Part shown: positions 52,180 to 62,701 of the stretch, one piece after another
Position numbering within the stretch: position 1 is the first letter of the stretch
Layout: every line of letters starts with the position of its first letter
Assembly (NCBI RefSeq): GCF_000695625.1
Contig: NZ_JMQI01000039.1
Location: forward strand, 114,223-178,222
Reading direction: 5' to 3'
Origin: Amycolatopsis rifamycinica
GTDB lineage: Bacteria; Actinomycetota; Actinomycetes; Mycobacteriales; Pseudonocardiaceae
DNA length: 64,000 nt
Translations under genes and position numbers: made by a program
Notes under the pieces: generated by a model
What the model was told of the DNA's origin: nothing
Database searches by the model: none
What the model saw: only the letters and a program-made list of their open reading frames with translations

Positions 52180-53252
52180 CGACCGGAAGCTCCCCCTCGG
52201 CGGCCGCGGTGCCCGTGCCCGCGGGCGAGGACATCACGGCGGCGGCCGAGCCGTACCTGGACTACCTCACGGACCTCTCGCGGCAGCTGGGTGTGATCGA
52301 CCCCGTCGAGACGTACTTCCGCCCGCTGCTCGGCCGCTGGGCCGACCTCGGCGCCGAGGCGGACCGCCTGCGCCAGGCGGCGTCGGTCGCGGCCGAGGTT
52401 TCGGCGCGCCTCGACGACCAGCTCGGCCGGCTCGACGCGGGCTGGGAAGGCCGTGACGCGGACTCCTTCGTCGCGTACATCGGTGCTGTCGGCGCGGCGG
52501 GCGGCGACCTCCGCGAGGCCCTCGACACCCTGGCCGGCGCGCTCGACGAGCTGGTGACGACCCTGCGGCACGTCGTCGTCGACCTCGTCGAGGTGCTGGT
52601 GGACGCGGCGGAGCTGACGTCGGAGACGATGCTGCTGCCGAGCGGCGGCGCCAAGCGGGCGCGGGCCCAGCTGCAGGAGACGCGGGATTCGGCGAAGGCC
52701 CTGTACGAGACCGCGCGCGACGTGCTGGAGGCGTTCGACCGGCTGTGCGACGGCGTCGACGACCCGGACGCGGCCTCCCGCACCATCGAGATCCGGCACC
52801 GGTACCCGCCGGAGCGCTTCAAGCTGCACGACGACGCGCTGAACGAGGCGGGCGAGCAGGCCGCCGCGGAAACGGCTTCGGCCGACGAGGCGACGACGCC
52901 GTCTTCGGCCGACGAGGTCACGACGCCGTCTTCGGCCGGCGATGCCACAACGCCGTCCGCGGCCGAGGGGCGGCACACCGGCTCCGGGACTCCGGAGCCC
53001 GACCGGCCCGCCGACCCGCCGCCGTCGCCGCCCGCGGAGCCGGACCACGGCACGTCCGGCGGGGTCCCGATGATGCCGATGATGGGCTTCGGCGCCTTCG
53101 GCTCGGGCGGTCAGGCTCGCCGCCCGTCGAAGACGCGTCCGGTCACGAAGTCGTCGGACCTGCTCGGCGAGCCCGGCCTGGTCGCTCCGCCGGTGATCGG
53201 CGAGGACGAGAACCCGCAGCCGAAGAAACCGGCGGCCCCGCCCGCGAACTGA
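52176..53252 (+). CDS. WXG-like type VII secretion substrate with disordered C-terminus
   Basis: A 358-aa protein. Residues about 20-200 are helical with a WXG-like turn (DAGWEGRDADSFVAYI). Then comes a repeated Thr/Ser/Pro/Asp-rich region (ADEATTPSSADEVTTPSSAG) and a long Pro-rich, Met-containing linker (VPMMPMMGFGAFGSGG). It pairs with the upstream EspC-like gene. It is convergent with mycP, 4 nt apart. Confidence 0.7.
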   Translation: MTTGSSPSAAAVPVPAGEDITAAAEPYLDYLTDLSRQLGVIDPVETYFRPLLGRWADLGAEADRLRQAASVAAEVSARLDDQLGRLDAGWEGRDADSFVAYIGAVGAAGGDLREALDTLAGALDELVTTLRHVVVDLVEVLVDAAELTSETMLLPSGGAKRARAQLQETRDSAKALYETARDVLEAFDRLCDGVDDPDAASRTIEIRHRYPPERFKLHDDALNEAGEQAAAETASADEATTPSSADEVTTPSSAGDATTPSAAEGRHTGSGTPEPDRPADPPPSPPAEPDHGTSGGVPMMPMMGFGAFGSGGQARRPSKTRPVTKSSDLLGEPGLVAPPVIGEDENPQPKKPAAPPAN

Positions 53253-53256
53253 GGCC

Positions 53257-54858
53257 TCAGCGGCGGGTCGAACCGCTCGATTCCGGGCGGTTGCGGCGGA
53301 TCGTGTGCATCACGAACAGCGTGATCAGCAGCGCGACCACGCCGGCGCCGGTGCCGGCCAGCGCCACGATCACCGGCGTCGGGCTGCGGTCGTTCGCCGG
53401 GGGGAGCTGGGCCATCTGCGGGGACGGGACCGGGGCCTGCTGCCCCAGTTCCGAAGGCAGGCTCTGCGTCAGCGCCGCCACCGGGTCGACGACCCCGTAG
53501 CCGACGTAGTTGTCGCGTCCGCCGGGCGCGGCGGGGTGCTGGGCGGTCTCCTTGATCCGGTTGACGATGGCCCGCCCGCTCAGCTCCGGGAACTTCGCCT
53601 TGACCAGCGCGGCCAGTCCCGCGACGTAGGGCGCGGCGAAGCTCGTGCCCTGGATTTCGCTGGCCTTGTCGCCGCTTTCGAACGTCAGGTTCGCCAGTCC
53701 GCGCGAGCCCTCGGCCGGGTCGAGCGAGACGATCTTCGTGCCCGGAGCCGCGACGCCGACCCAGGGACCGTGGACGCTGAACGGCGCCACGCCACCCGTT
53801 TCGTCGATCGCGCCCACGGACAGCACGTCGTCCGCGAACCACGGCGGCGTGACGATCGTCTTCGGCCGCCTCGCGTCCGGCTGGTCGTTCTGCGGGCAGG
53901 TGTCCGTCGCGTTGCCCGCCGCCGCGACGACGACGATGCCCGCTTCGGCGGCGAAGTGCACGGCCGCCTGGACCTGCTGTTCGCCTTCGGTGATCGAGCC
54001 GGTGGCCGGACGGCAGTTGTCGACCGACATGTTGATGATGTCGGCTTCCCGCCGCTCGGCGATGCCGTGGATGATCTCGGCCAGCGACTTCAGCGTGCCC
54101 GCCGTGCCGGCCTTTTCCAGCTGCCGCCCGCCGTTGGACTGCCCGGGCAAGGTCCCGTCGCCCTCGGCGCCGCCACCGCCACCGCCCGGCGGCGGGTTCG
54201 TGCTGGACGACGGCGCGCCCTCGGTGCTGCTCGACGGCGGGGTCTGGGTCTGGGTCTGGGTGTCGGGCTCGTAGTTCTCGCTCAGCTGGCGGTAGGACAC
54301 GATCGTCGCGTCCGGGGCGACGCCGACGAACCCGACCTCCGGGTTGTCCGGCTTCGCCGCGATGATCCCGGCGACCTCGGTGCCGTGACCGTCGCAGTCC
54401 TCGAGGCCGTCGGGCTGGCCCTTCGTCGGCTTGGCCACGTAGTCGCCGCCGGACTTGAGCCGGTCCTGGAACCACGGATGGCGCGTCACCCCGGTGTCGA
54501 CGACGGCGACCTTGACGCCCCGGCCGGCGCCACCGTCCGTGGCGGCCTTGACGATTTCCTGCGCCTTCGCGATCTGGAGGTAGTCCTGCCCCCACGGCCG
54601 GTACTTGAGTTCGATGTTCTCGCCGAGGCTGCGCTGGACGCAGCCCTTCTGCTGCTTGTACCGCTTGTCCGGCTGGCGCGAGTCCGGGATCAGCTTGCTG
54701 TTGTCGACCGGCGGCGGCGCCGCGAAGTAGCCGTCGGCCGGGGCGGTCTGGGCCTGCGCCGTCCCCGCGCCGGCGAGCGAGGCCAGGACGCCGATCGTGC
54801 CGGCGAACAGGGCCGTCGTGGTGCGCCGGGCCGGGCCGAAGGGGCGTCCTGCTGACAT
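53257..54858 (-). CDS. mycP: mycosin: ESX-associated subtilisin-like serine protease
   Basis: A 533-aa protease required for ESX stability or substrate processing. A signal peptide (residues 1-36) precedes the subtilisin domain: Asp121 (VAVVDTG), His158 (DGHGTEVAG), oxyanion Asn316 and Ser406 (GTSFAAP). A Gly/Thr/Pro-rich insert (about 196-240) splits the domain. A C-terminal transmembrane helix (about 500-520) anchors it. The ATG at 54858 was chosen; the frame is open upstream inside eccD. Confidence 0.94.
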   Translation of the reverse strand: MSAGRPFGPARRTTTALFAGTIGVLASLAGAGTAQAQTAPADGYFAAPPPVDNSKLIPDSRQPDKRYKQQKGCVQRSLGENIELKYRPWGQDYLQIAKAQEIVKAATDGGAGRGVKVAVVDTGVTRHPWFQDRLKSGGDYVAKPTKGQPDGLEDCDGHGTEVAGIIAAKPDNPEVGFVGVAPDATIVSYRQLSENYEPDTQTQTQTPPSSSTEGAPSSSTNPPPGGGGGGAEGDGTLPGQSNGGRQLEKAGTAGTLKSLAEIIHGIAERREADIINMSVDNCRPATGSITEGEQQVQAAVHFAAEAGIVVVAAAGNATDTCPQNDQPDARRPKTIVTPPWFADDVLSVGAIDETGGVAPFSVHGPWVGVAAPGTKIVSLDPAEGSRGLANLTFESGDKASEIQGTSFAAPYVAGLAALVKAKFPELSGRAIVNRIKETAQHPAAPGGRDNYVGYGVVDPVAALTQSLPSELGQQAPVPSPQMAQLPPANDRSPTPVIVALAGTGAGVVALLITLFVMHTIRRNRPESSGSTRR

Positions 54859-54878
54859 CCGAGATTCACCCGATCCGG

Positions 54879-56273
54879 TCACTTGAAGTTCAGGTGCCGC
54901 AGGGTGGTGTAGAGGTCCATCACACCGAGGGCGAGGGGGAGCACGGAGGCGATGCAGATCGCTTCGATGATCTCCACCGTGCGCCGCAGCGGCGGCGAGA
55001 ACCGCTGGTTCGGGAAGATCACGCCGACGACGAGCGCGCCCGCCGCGAGCAGGATCAGCAGGCCGAAGACGTAGAGCAGGCGGTTCTGCGCGCTGGCCGA
55101 GATCAGCCAGCCGACGGCGATCCCGGTGGCCGAGACCAGGCCCGTGGTGAGCAGGGCGATCGCCTGGCTGCCGTTGGCGTACGCGCGGGCGCGCAGCAGC
55201 AGGACGAGCGTCGCGACGACGCCGAGGATGATCCCGAACGCCCCGGGCGCGCTCGCCGCGATGACCGCCGAGACGGCCACCGTGGCACCGCAGCCGACCA
55301 TCAGTCCGGTCATGTAGTTGTGCGCGATCGCCGTGCGGCGCTCGATTGCCCGGTAGTCGGGGAAGCCGGAGTCTTCCTTCAGCTCTTCGGCGTTGCTCGG
55401 CACGTGCGGCAGCGGCAGCTTCGCGAGCCAGATCGTGGCGCGGGGCAGGATCGAGATGCAGGCGAGGGCGACCGCGACGGTGCCGGCCGCGATCCCGGCC
55501 GCCGGGTGCGCGACGAGCGTGCCGAACAGGAAGGCCAGCGCGCCGAAGGTGCCGGCCGTGGCCGCGGCGATGAACGTCGTGATGCCGGCGCCGATGACCA
55601 TGATGCAGACCGAGGCGACGATGATCACCAGGACCGCGCCGAGCAGCAGGTTCGCCCGCAGGGACAGCCCGGGCACGATGTAGAAGCCGCTGACGAAGGC
55701 CAGCGGCAGCCCGCCCGCCGCGGCGATCAGCACGCCGGTCGCCTCGGCCTGGTAGCCCTTGGCGAGCGTCGCGCCGATCGCGACGCAGGCGATCGCGGCG
55801 ATGCCGCCGGCGATGGCCGCGCCCAGCGCGCTGCCGCCGTAGAAGGAGCCGCTCATGAACAGGGCGACGGCGGCGGCGAACAGCGCCAGCCCGCCGGCGA
55901 CGTGCCCGAACCGGTTCGCGGTTTCCTTCGTCCACGGCCGGAAGCTGTCCGGCGAAGACTCGGCGATGGCGTCGACGACGTCGTCGTACAGGGGCGGCGG
56001 CGGGTTCTCGTTGCGCTTGCGCAGCTGGAGCAGTTCGCCGTCGACCACGCCGAGGGAGGCCAGGGTGCGGCTGGGGTCGAGCGGGGCGTCCCCGAGCTTC
56101 GCGAGCGCCCAGCCGCCGTGGCGGGCCCCGCCGTCGGGCGAGGTCTCCTTGGCCATGTCCAGCAGCATCGGCAGCAGATCGGCCACCGCGACGTCGGCGG
56201 GCAGTGCCACGTCGATCCGGGTGGACGGCGCGACGACCGTCACCCTGCTGAATACTGTCGTGCCCGTAGCCAC
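54879..56273 (-). CDS. eccD: type VII secretion channel protein EccD
   Basis: A 464-aa protein. The N-terminal about 90 residues form the ubiquitin-like cytoplasmic domain (VFSRVTVVAPSTRIDVALPA). About 11 transmembrane helices follow. The GTG start at 56273 is typical. It is divergent from eccC, with a 273-nt spacer. Confidence 0.94.
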   Translation of the reverse strand: MATGTTVFSRVTVVAPSTRIDVALPADVAVADLLPMLLDMAKETSPDGGARHGGWALAKLGDAPLDPSRTLASLGVVDGELLQLRKRNENPPPPLYDDVVDAIAESSPDSFRPWTKETANRFGHVAGGLALFAAAVALFMSGSFYGGSALGAAIAGGIAAIACVAIGATLAKGYQAEATGVLIAAAGGLPLAFVSGFYIVPGLSLRANLLLGAVLVIIVASVCIMVIGAGITTFIAAATAGTFGALAFLFGTLVAHPAAGIAAGTVAVALACISILPRATIWLAKLPLPHVPSNAEELKEDSGFPDYRAIERRTAIAHNYMTGLMVGCGATVAVSAVIAASAPGAFGIILGVVATLVLLLRARAYANGSQAIALLTTGLVSATGIAVGWLISASAQNRLLYVFGLLILLAAGALVVGVIFPNQRFSPPLRRTVEIIEAICIASVLPLALGVMDLYTTLRHLNFK

Positions 56274-56546
56274 TGCACTGCCCCCGCTCGGTCGATGCTG
56301 CTCCCGGGGGAACTTATACCGAACCCCGGCACGGGCATCATCGAACGTCCGAAATTCACCGGCAATGGCAGGTCAGGGTCGCGAACCCGGCATTACTGTC
56401 GGTGCCGCGCCGTACACTCGCCCGAGGACGACGGGCAGCGTTCACGAGGGGTTCGGGCATCCGGCGGAATTCCCCGGGGGCGTTCGATAGGTTGATCGCA
56501 CACCTTGCGGTGGCCGCCATCGTCGAGTTTGAAGAGGGGTCCTTCG

Positions 56547-59500
56547 ATGAGCACGCTGCAGTTCAAGAAGTCGCCGCGGCTGGCGGCACCGCGGCCGCCG
56601 GGCGGTGAGGTGCACCTCGAGCCGCCGCCCGAGGTGCCCCGCGTCATCCCTGGCAACATCGTCATGAAGGCGCTTCCGGTCGTCATGATCGTCGCGTCGC
56701 TCGGGATGATGGTCTTCATGTTCCAGGCCAGCAACCGGAACCCGATGATGATGGCCATGGGCGGCATGATGGTCGTCGGGACGCTCGGGATGATGGCGGG
56801 CGGCGGCGGCAAGGGCGGCGGCGCCAAGCGCGCCGAGATGGACGAAGACCGCAAGGACTACCTCCGCTACCTGGGCCAGATGCGCGACCGGGCCCGCGAG
56901 GCCATGGTCGACCAGCGCGCCGCCCTGGAATGGGTCCACCCCGACCCGCAGTCCCTCTGGTCGCTGGCCGCCAGCCGGCGGATGTGGGAACGCCGCCAGA
57001 ACGACCAGGACTTCCTGCACCTGCGCGTCGGGCGCAGCTCGCACCGCCTCGCCACGCGGCTGGTCCCGCCGCAGACCGGGCCGGTCGACGAGCTGGAGCC
57101 GATCGCCACCCTCGCGCTGCGCCGGTTCGTGCGCGCGCACTCGATCGTGCCGGACCTGCCGACCCAGATCACCCTCCGCGGGTTCGCCGCGGTGAGCATG
57201 CAGGGCGACCGGGCGCTGACCCGCGGCCTCACCCGCGCCATGCTCGCGCAGCTGGTCACCTTCCACAGCCCGGACGACGTGCTGATCGCGGTCGCCACCG
57301 CGGGCCGCGCGAAGCAGGAGTGGGAGTGGGCGAAGTGGCTGCCGCACGCCCAGCACCCCACGCTTTCCGACGGCATCGGCCAGCTCCGCATGATGGCCGG
57401 CTCGCTGGCCCAGATCGAAGACTGGCTCGACGAAGAACTGCGTGACCGCCAGCGCTTCTCCCGCAACGCCACGCCCGCCCCGGACCAGCCGCACGTCGTC
57501 ATCATCATCGACGACGCCGAGGTCACCCGCGAAGAGCAGATCGTCCTCGAAGAGGGCCTGGTCGGCGTCACGCTGATCGACCTGTCCGACTCCCTCGGCA
57601 ACCTCGCCGCCCGCCGCGGCCTCCGGCTGGTCGTCGAGGCCGACAGGCTGGGTGCCCGCAGCGCCGGCGGCGTCGAGTGGTTCGGCCGCCCGGACACCCT
57701 GAGCCTGGTCGAGACCGAGTCGCTGGCCCGGCTGATCTCGCCGTACCGCGTCGGCGGCGCCGCGGGTCAGGACGTCGGCGACGAAGAGCCGCTGCTGTCC
57801 AACCCGTCGCTGCTGGAACTGCTCGGCATCCCCGGCGACCCGATGACCTTCGACGTCCAGCAGGCGTGGCGGCCGCGGCCGATCCGCGACCGCTACCGCG
57901 TCCCGTTCGGCGTCGGCGAGTACGGCCAGCCGGTCGAGCTGGACATCAAGGAAGCCGCCGCCGAAGGCATGGGCCCGCACGGCCTGTGCATCGGCGCCAC
58001 CGGTTCCGGTAAGTCGGAGTTCCTCCGCACCCTGGTGCTGGGCCTGCTGGCCACGCACTCGTCGAGCACGCTCAACTTCGTCCTCGTCGACTTCAAGGGT
58101 GGCGCGACGTTCCTCGGCCTGGACAAGGCCCCGCACGTCTCCGCGGTCATCACCAACCTCGCGGACGAGGTCACGCTGGTCGACCGCATGAAGGACGCGC
58201 TGGCCGGCGAGATGAACCGGCGCCAGGAAGCGCTGAAGAACGGCGGCAACTTCAAAAACGTCTGGGAGTACGAGAAAGCCCGTGAAAACGGTGCCGACCT
58301 CGACCCGCTGCCCGCGCTGTTCATCGTTTGCGACGAGTTCTCCGAACTGCTGTCGGCGAAACCGGACTTCATCGACCTGTTCGTCGCCATCGGCCGGCTG
58401 GGCCGGTCGCTGCAGATGCACATGCTGCTCGCCTCGCAGCGCCTCGAAGAGGGCAAGCTGCGCGGCCTCGACTCGCACCTGTCGTACCGGATCGGCCTCA
58501 AGACGTTCTCGGCGGCGGAGTCCCGTGCCGCGATCGGCGTGCCGGACGCGTTCGAGCTGCCGTCGGTCCCCGGTGGTGGCTACCTGAAGTTCGACACGTC
58601 GACGCTGGTGCGGTTCAAGGCGGCCTACGTCTCGGGCCCGTACCGGCCGGCCGGCCTGAAGGTGGCGGGCCCGGCGGCGACCGTGGTCCGCGCGGACAAG
58701 CGGCCGCAGCTGTTCGTCCCCGACTTCGTCGAGCTGCCGAAGGAGCCGGAGCCCCAGCAGATCGAGGCGGCCCCGGTGGCGGCGGCGCCGCAGTCGGAGG
58801 AAGCCGTCGAGCCCTCGGAGCTGGACGTCATCGTCTCGCGCCTGGTGGGCCAGGGCCCGCCGGCGCACGAGGTGTGGCTGCCGCCGCTGAAGGACCCGAA
58901 CTCGCTCGACACCCTGCTGCCCAACCTCAACCCGACCGACGACCGCGGCCTGTCCCCGGTGGGCTTCTTCGGCAACGGGCGGCTGCAGGTGCCGCTGGGC
59001 ATCATCGACCGGCCGTACGAGCAGCGCCGCGACCCGCTGTGGGCGGACTTCTCCGGGGCGTCCGGGCACGGCGTGATCGTCGGCGGCCCGCAGACCGGCA
59101 AGTCGACCATGCTGCGGACGCTGATCATGTCGATGGCGCTCACGCACACGCCGGAGGAGGCGCAGTTCTACTGCCTCGACCTCGGTGGTGGCACGCTGGC
59201 CGGTCTCGCGGGCCTGCCGCACGTCGGCGGCGTCGCGGTCGCGCGGCGCGAACCGGACAAGGCCCGCCGGATCGTGGCCGAGCTGACCACCCTGCTCACC
59301 GAGCGGGAAGGCCGGTTCGGGGCGATGGGCATCGACTCGATGACCGAGTTCCGCAACCGCAAGCGCCGCGGCGAGATCCGGCCGGACCAGGACCCGTTCG
59401 GCGACGCGTTCCTGGTCGTCGACAACTGGCGGGCCCTGCGCGACGACTTCGAAGAGCTCGAGACCTCGATCACCCGGCTCGCCACGCAGGGTCTGTCCTA

Positions 59501-60560
59501 CGGCGTGCACGTGATCATCGCCGCGAACCGGTGGGCGGACATCCGCCCGGCGATCAAGGACATGCTGGGCACCCGGTTCGAGCTGCGCCTCGGTGACCCG
59601 ACCGAGTCGGACATCGACCGGCGCGTCGCGGTCAACATCCCGGCCGGCCGTCCGGGTCGCGGTCTGACCCGCGAGAAGCTGCACATGCTGGGCGGCCTGC
59701 CGCGGATCGACGGCTCCAGCGACCCGGAGACGATCGCGGCCGGCGTGGCCGACGCGGTGGCGAAGATCAAGGGTGCCTGGCGCGGCCGCGTCGCGCCGCA
59801 GGTCCGCCTGCTGCCGGAGCTGATCACCTACGAAGAGGTGCAGAAGCTCGACACCGCCCGCGACTCGAAGCTCATCCCGATCGGTGTCAACGAAGAGAAC
59901 CTGCAGCCGATCTACCTCGACTTCAACGCCGAACCGCACTTCTACGCCTTCGCGGACGGCGAGTCGGGCAAGACGAACCTGCTGCGGCAGATCGCCCGGG
60001 GCATCTCGGAGCGCTACTCCGCCTCGGAAGCGCTCATCCTCCTGGTGGACTACCGGCGCACGATGCTCGGCTTCGTCCAGGGCGATTCGCTGCTCGGGTA
60101 CGCGGTTTCGGCCGCGCAGCTGGAGAGCATGGTCAACGACGTCTTCAACTCGATGACGCGCCGCCTGCCGGGCCCGGACGTCACGCAGGAGCAGCTGAAG
60201 ACGCGGTCCTGGTGGAAGGGCCCGGAGCTGTTCATCCTGGTCGACGACTACGACCTGGTGGCCACCTCGACGACCAACCCGCTGCGGAAGATCTCCGACT
60301 TCCTGCCGCAGGCCAAGGACGTCGGCCTGCACCTGGTGGTCGTGCGGCGCACCGGTGGCGCGAGCAAGGCGATGTACGACCCGATCATCGGCAAGCTCAA
60401 GGAGATCGCGGCCCCGGGCATGGTGATGAACGGTTCGCGCGACGAAGGCGCGCTGATCGGCAACATCAAGCCGAGCGCGATGCCGCCGGGCCGGGGCAAC
60501 CTGCTGACCCGGAAGAACGGCAAGCAGCTGATCCAGGTGTCGTGGATCCAGCCGGACTGA
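56547..60560 (+). CDS. eccC: type VII secretion motor ATPase EccC (fused EccCa/EccCb)
   Basis: A 1,337-aa FtsK/SpoIIIE-type motor. Two N-terminal membrane helices (about 38-75) are followed by three ATPase domains with Walker A motifs GATGSGKSE (483-491), GGPQTGKST (846-854) and ADGESGKTN (1136-1144). The first two have normal P-loops; the third also keeps Lys and Thr. The ATG at 56547 is preferred over codons up to 56505. The single fused gene differs from split EccCa/EccCb loci but matches ESX-4. Confidence 0.96.
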   Translation: MSTLQFKKSPRLAAPRPPGGEVHLEPPPEVPRVIPGNIVMKALPVVMIVASLGMMVFMFQASNRNPMMMAMGGMMVVGTLGMMAGGGGKGGGAKRAEMDEDRKDYLRYLGQMRDRAREAMVDQRAALEWVHPDPQSLWSLAASRRMWERRQNDQDFLHLRVGRSSHRLATRLVPPQTGPVDELEPIATLALRRFVRAHSIVPDLPTQITLRGFAAVSMQGDRALTRGLTRAMLAQLVTFHSPDDVLIAVATAGRAKQEWEWAKWLPHAQHPTLSDGIGQLRMMAGSLAQIEDWLDEELRDRQRFSRNATPAPDQPHVVIIIDDAEVTREEQIVLEEGLVGVTLIDLSDSLGNLAARRGLRLVVEADRLGARSAGGVEWFGRPDTLSLVETESLARLISPYRVGGAAGQDVGDEEPLLSNPSLLELLGIPGDPMTFDVQQAWRPRPIRDRYRVPFGVGEYGQPVELDIKEAAAEGMGPHGLCIGATGSGKSEFLRTLVLGLLATHSSSTLNFVLVDFKGGATFLGLDKAPHVSAVITNLADEVTLVDRMKDALAGEMNRRQEALKNGGNFKNVWEYEKARENGADLDPLPALFIVCDEFSELLSAKPDFIDLFVAIGRLGRSLQMHMLLASQRLEEGKLRGLDSHLSYRIGLKTFSAAESRAAIGVPDAFELPSVPGGGYLKFDTSTLVRFKAAYVSGPYRPAGLKVAGPAATVVRADKRPQLFVPDFVELPKEPEPQQIEAAPVAAAPQSEEAVEPSELDVIVSRLVGQGPPAHEVWLPPLKDPNSLDTLLPNLNPTDDRGLSPVGFFGNGRLQVPLGIIDRPYEQRRDPLWADFSGASGHGVIVGGPQTGKSTMLRTLIMSMALTHTPEEAQFYCLDLGGGTLAGLAGLPHVGGVAVARREPDKARRIVAELTTLLTEREGRFGAMGIDSMTEFRNRKRRGEIRPDQDPFGDAFLVVDNWRALRDDFEELETSITRLATQGLSYGVHVIIAANRWADIRPAIKDMLGTRFELRLGDPTESDIDRRVAVNIPAGRPGRGLTREKLHMLGGLPRIDGSSDPETIAAGVADAVAKIKGAWRGRVAPQVRLLPELITYEEVQKLDTARDSKLIPIGVNEENLQPIYLDFNAEPHFYAFADGESGKTNLLRQIARGISERYSASEALILLVDYRRTMLGFVQGDSLLGYAVSAAQLESMVNDVFNSMTRRLPGPDVTQEQLKTRSWWKGPELFILVDDYDLVATSTTNPLRKISDFLPQAKDVGLHLVVVRRTGGASKAMYDPIIGKLKEIAAPGMVMNGSRDEGALIGNIKPSAMPPGRGNLLTRKNGKQLIQVSWIQPD

Positions 60561-60672
60561 GCACGGTGGCGGGGCGCGCGCGGGCGGGGGGTAGGTTCCT
60601 CCCCGAGGGCGTGCCCCGCCGGCCGGGCGCGGGGGATCGCGACGAACGCTGGGTCTTTTTCGGGAGCTGCTG

Positions 60673-62688
60673 GTGACGGTCCGGGTTGCGGTGGACTTCG
60701 GGACATCGAGCACCTGTGTCGTCGCCTCGGTGAACGGGCGCGAGCCGCAGGTCGTGGTGATCGACGGCCAGCCGCTGATGTCTTCGGCGGTGTACGCGGC
60801 GGCGGACGGCACGCTGTTCGTCGGGCAGGAGGCCGAGCGGCAGGCGGCGGTCGACCCGTCGCGGTACGAGCCCCACCCGAAGCGGCGGATCGACGAGGGC
60901 GAGCTGCTGCTCGGCGAGACCGTCCTGCGGGTGACCGACGTCGTGCACGCCGTCCTGGGCCGCGCGGTGTCCGAAGCGCGCCGCCTGGCCGGTGACGCCG
61001 AAGTCGACCTGCTCGTGCTGACCCACCCCGCGGACTGGGGCGCGATCCGCACCCGGCTCCTGCGGCAGGCCGCGGGCGGCCTGGCGCGCGAGGTCGCGCT
61101 GGTGCCGGAACCGGTCGCCGCGGCGGTGTACCACGCGGCGACGTTCGCGCCGCAGGACGTGACGAACGACCGCACCGTGGAGTTCAGCGGCCGCCCCGGC
61201 GACGCGCTCGCGGTGCTGGACCTCGGCGGCGGCACGGTCGACGTCAGCGTGGTGCGGCGGCTGCCGCCGGACACCGCGCGGGACCGCGCCGGCCGTCCGC
61301 AGCGCGGCGGCTTCCAGGTGCTCGCCGCCCGGGGTGACCCCGGCTTCGGCGGCGCGGACATCGACCAGGCGCTGCTGGAGCACGTCGGTTCCCTGGTCTC
61401 CGCGGCCGATCCGGCGGCCTGGCGCGAGCTCGTCGAAGGCCGCGAGCTGGCGGACCGGCGCCGCCGGCGGGTGCTGCACCAGGACGTGCGGGGAGCCAAG
61501 GAGACGTTGTCCCGGCACGCCTACACCGACGTGCCGATGCCGCCGCCGTTCGCCGACGCGCACGTCACCCGCGAGGACCTCGAACGGCTGATCGCGGCGC
61601 CGCTGGGCCGCGCCGTCGAGCTGACGGTCGCCGCGATCGGCGACGCCGGCCTGCGGCCGAAGCAGCTCACGGCGATCTTCCTGGTCGGCGGGTCGAGCCG
61701 GATCCCGATGATCTCGCGGCTGGTGCACGAACGCACCGGTGTCGTGCCGACGAGCCTCGACCAGCCGGAGACGGTCGTCGCGCGCGGCGCACTGCGGGCG
61801 GTGCTGGTGGACCCGGACCGCACCGGCGCGCTGCCCGGCGAAGCGATGGCCCGGCTGGGCGCGGCACCGGGCGGCGCCCACAACCCGGCGGCGCAGCGCA
61901 CGGAGGTCGTCCGCCCCGGCGACGTCGCCCAGCGCACGGAGGTCGTCCGCCCCGGCGACGTCGCCCCGCGCCCGGCGCCGCCGCGCACCGCACCGGGTGG
62001 GTTCCCGAACCGCCCGGTGCCACCGCCGTCGCCGCCGTCCGGTCAGCCGGCGGCCCGGCCGTGGACGCCGCCCGCCCGGCCGAACCCGCCGGTCCCGGCC
62101 ACCGGCGCCCGGCCCGCGCCCGAACCGGCCGGGAAGAGCCGCCGGAAGCTGTGGGGCGTGGTCGCGGTCGCGGTGGTCGTCGTGGCCGCCCTCGTCGTCG
62201 CCGGGTTCTTCGTGTTCAAGGGCTCCGGGAACCAGGCGGAGAGCGGCCGGGAGCTCTCGCAGTACGACTTCCGGTTCGTCGCCCCGGAGGACTGGGTCCA
62301 GACCGACGACCGGGTCGCCGACAAGCAGGTCGTGATCCACCCGCAGGAGTCCCGGGACGGCAACGACCTCGTGGTCGCCCAGGAGTACGTCATGGACTAC
62401 GACGCGACCGCGGACCGGCAGAAGCTCGTCGACGAACTCAGGCAGCTCGCCGAACGGTCGCCGGAGCGCTGGAGCGCGTACAACCCGGACCTGTCCTACG
62501 CCGGCAAGACCGTCATCGGTTACCACGAGAGCAAACCGGACCGGCCCGATCTCCAGGTCGACTGGTACGTCGTGGCGAAGGGCCGGATCCGCGTCCACGT
62601 CGGCTGCCAGTACGCCACGGCCCCGCTGCGCGAGCGGGTCGCCGCCGCGTGCGCGCAGGCCGTGCGCACGGTCGAAATCCGCAACTGA
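60673..62688 (+). CDS. Hsp70-like protein with type VII-associated C-terminus (Rv3446c type)
   Basis: A 671-aa protein. The N-terminal actin/Hsp70-like ATPase (AVDFGTSSTCVV, DLGGGTVDVSVV, FLVGGSSRIP) is about 375 residues. A Pro-rich linker contains an exact tandem duplication of 12 residues (QRTEVVRPGDVA twice; 36-bp copies at 61894-61929 and 61930-61965). A transmembrane helix (about 493-515) follows, then an extracytoplasmic domain with one Cys (VHVGCQYA). Its order after eccC matches Rv3446c of ESX-4. It lacks a substrate-binding domain like that of DnaK. Confidence 0.88.
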   Translation: MTVRVAVDFGTSSTCVVASVNGREPQVVVIDGQPLMSSAVYAAADGTLFVGQEAERQAAVDPSRYEPHPKRRIDEGELLLGETVLRVTDVVHAVLGRAVSEARRLAGDAEVDLLVLTHPADWGAIRTRLLRQAAGGLAREVALVPEPVAAAVYHAATFAPQDVTNDRTVEFSGRPGDALAVLDLGGGTVDVSVVRRLPPDTARDRAGRPQRGGFQVLAARGDPGFGGADIDQALLEHVGSLVSAADPAAWRELVEGRELADRRRRRVLHQDVRGAKETLSRHAYTDVPMPPPFADAHVTREDLERLIAAPLGRAVELTVAAIGDAGLRPKQLTAIFLVGGSSRIPMISRLVHERTGVVPTSLDQPETVVARGALRAVLVDPDRTGALPGEAMARLGAAPGGAHNPAAQRTEVVRPGDVAQRTEVVRPGDVAPRPAPPRTAPGGFPNRPVPPPSPPSGQPAARPWTPPARPNPPVPATGARPAPEPAGKSRRKLWGVVAVAVVVVAALVVAGFFVFKGSGNQAESGRELSQYDFRFVAPEDWVQTDDRVADKQVVIHPQESRDGNDLVVAQEYVMDYDATADRQKLVDELRQLAERSPERWSAYNPDLSYAGKTVIGYHESKPDRPDLQVDWYVVAKGRIRVHVGCQYATAPLRERVAAACAQAVRTVEIRN

Positions 62689-62701
62689 GAGGGGGCACGC
62701 G

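Noticed and set aside
56442..61499. 1,685-aa minus-strand ORF opposite eccC
   Set aside because: Arg/Leu/Ala-rich antisense product of eccC and the Hsp70-like gene; no domain or start signal.
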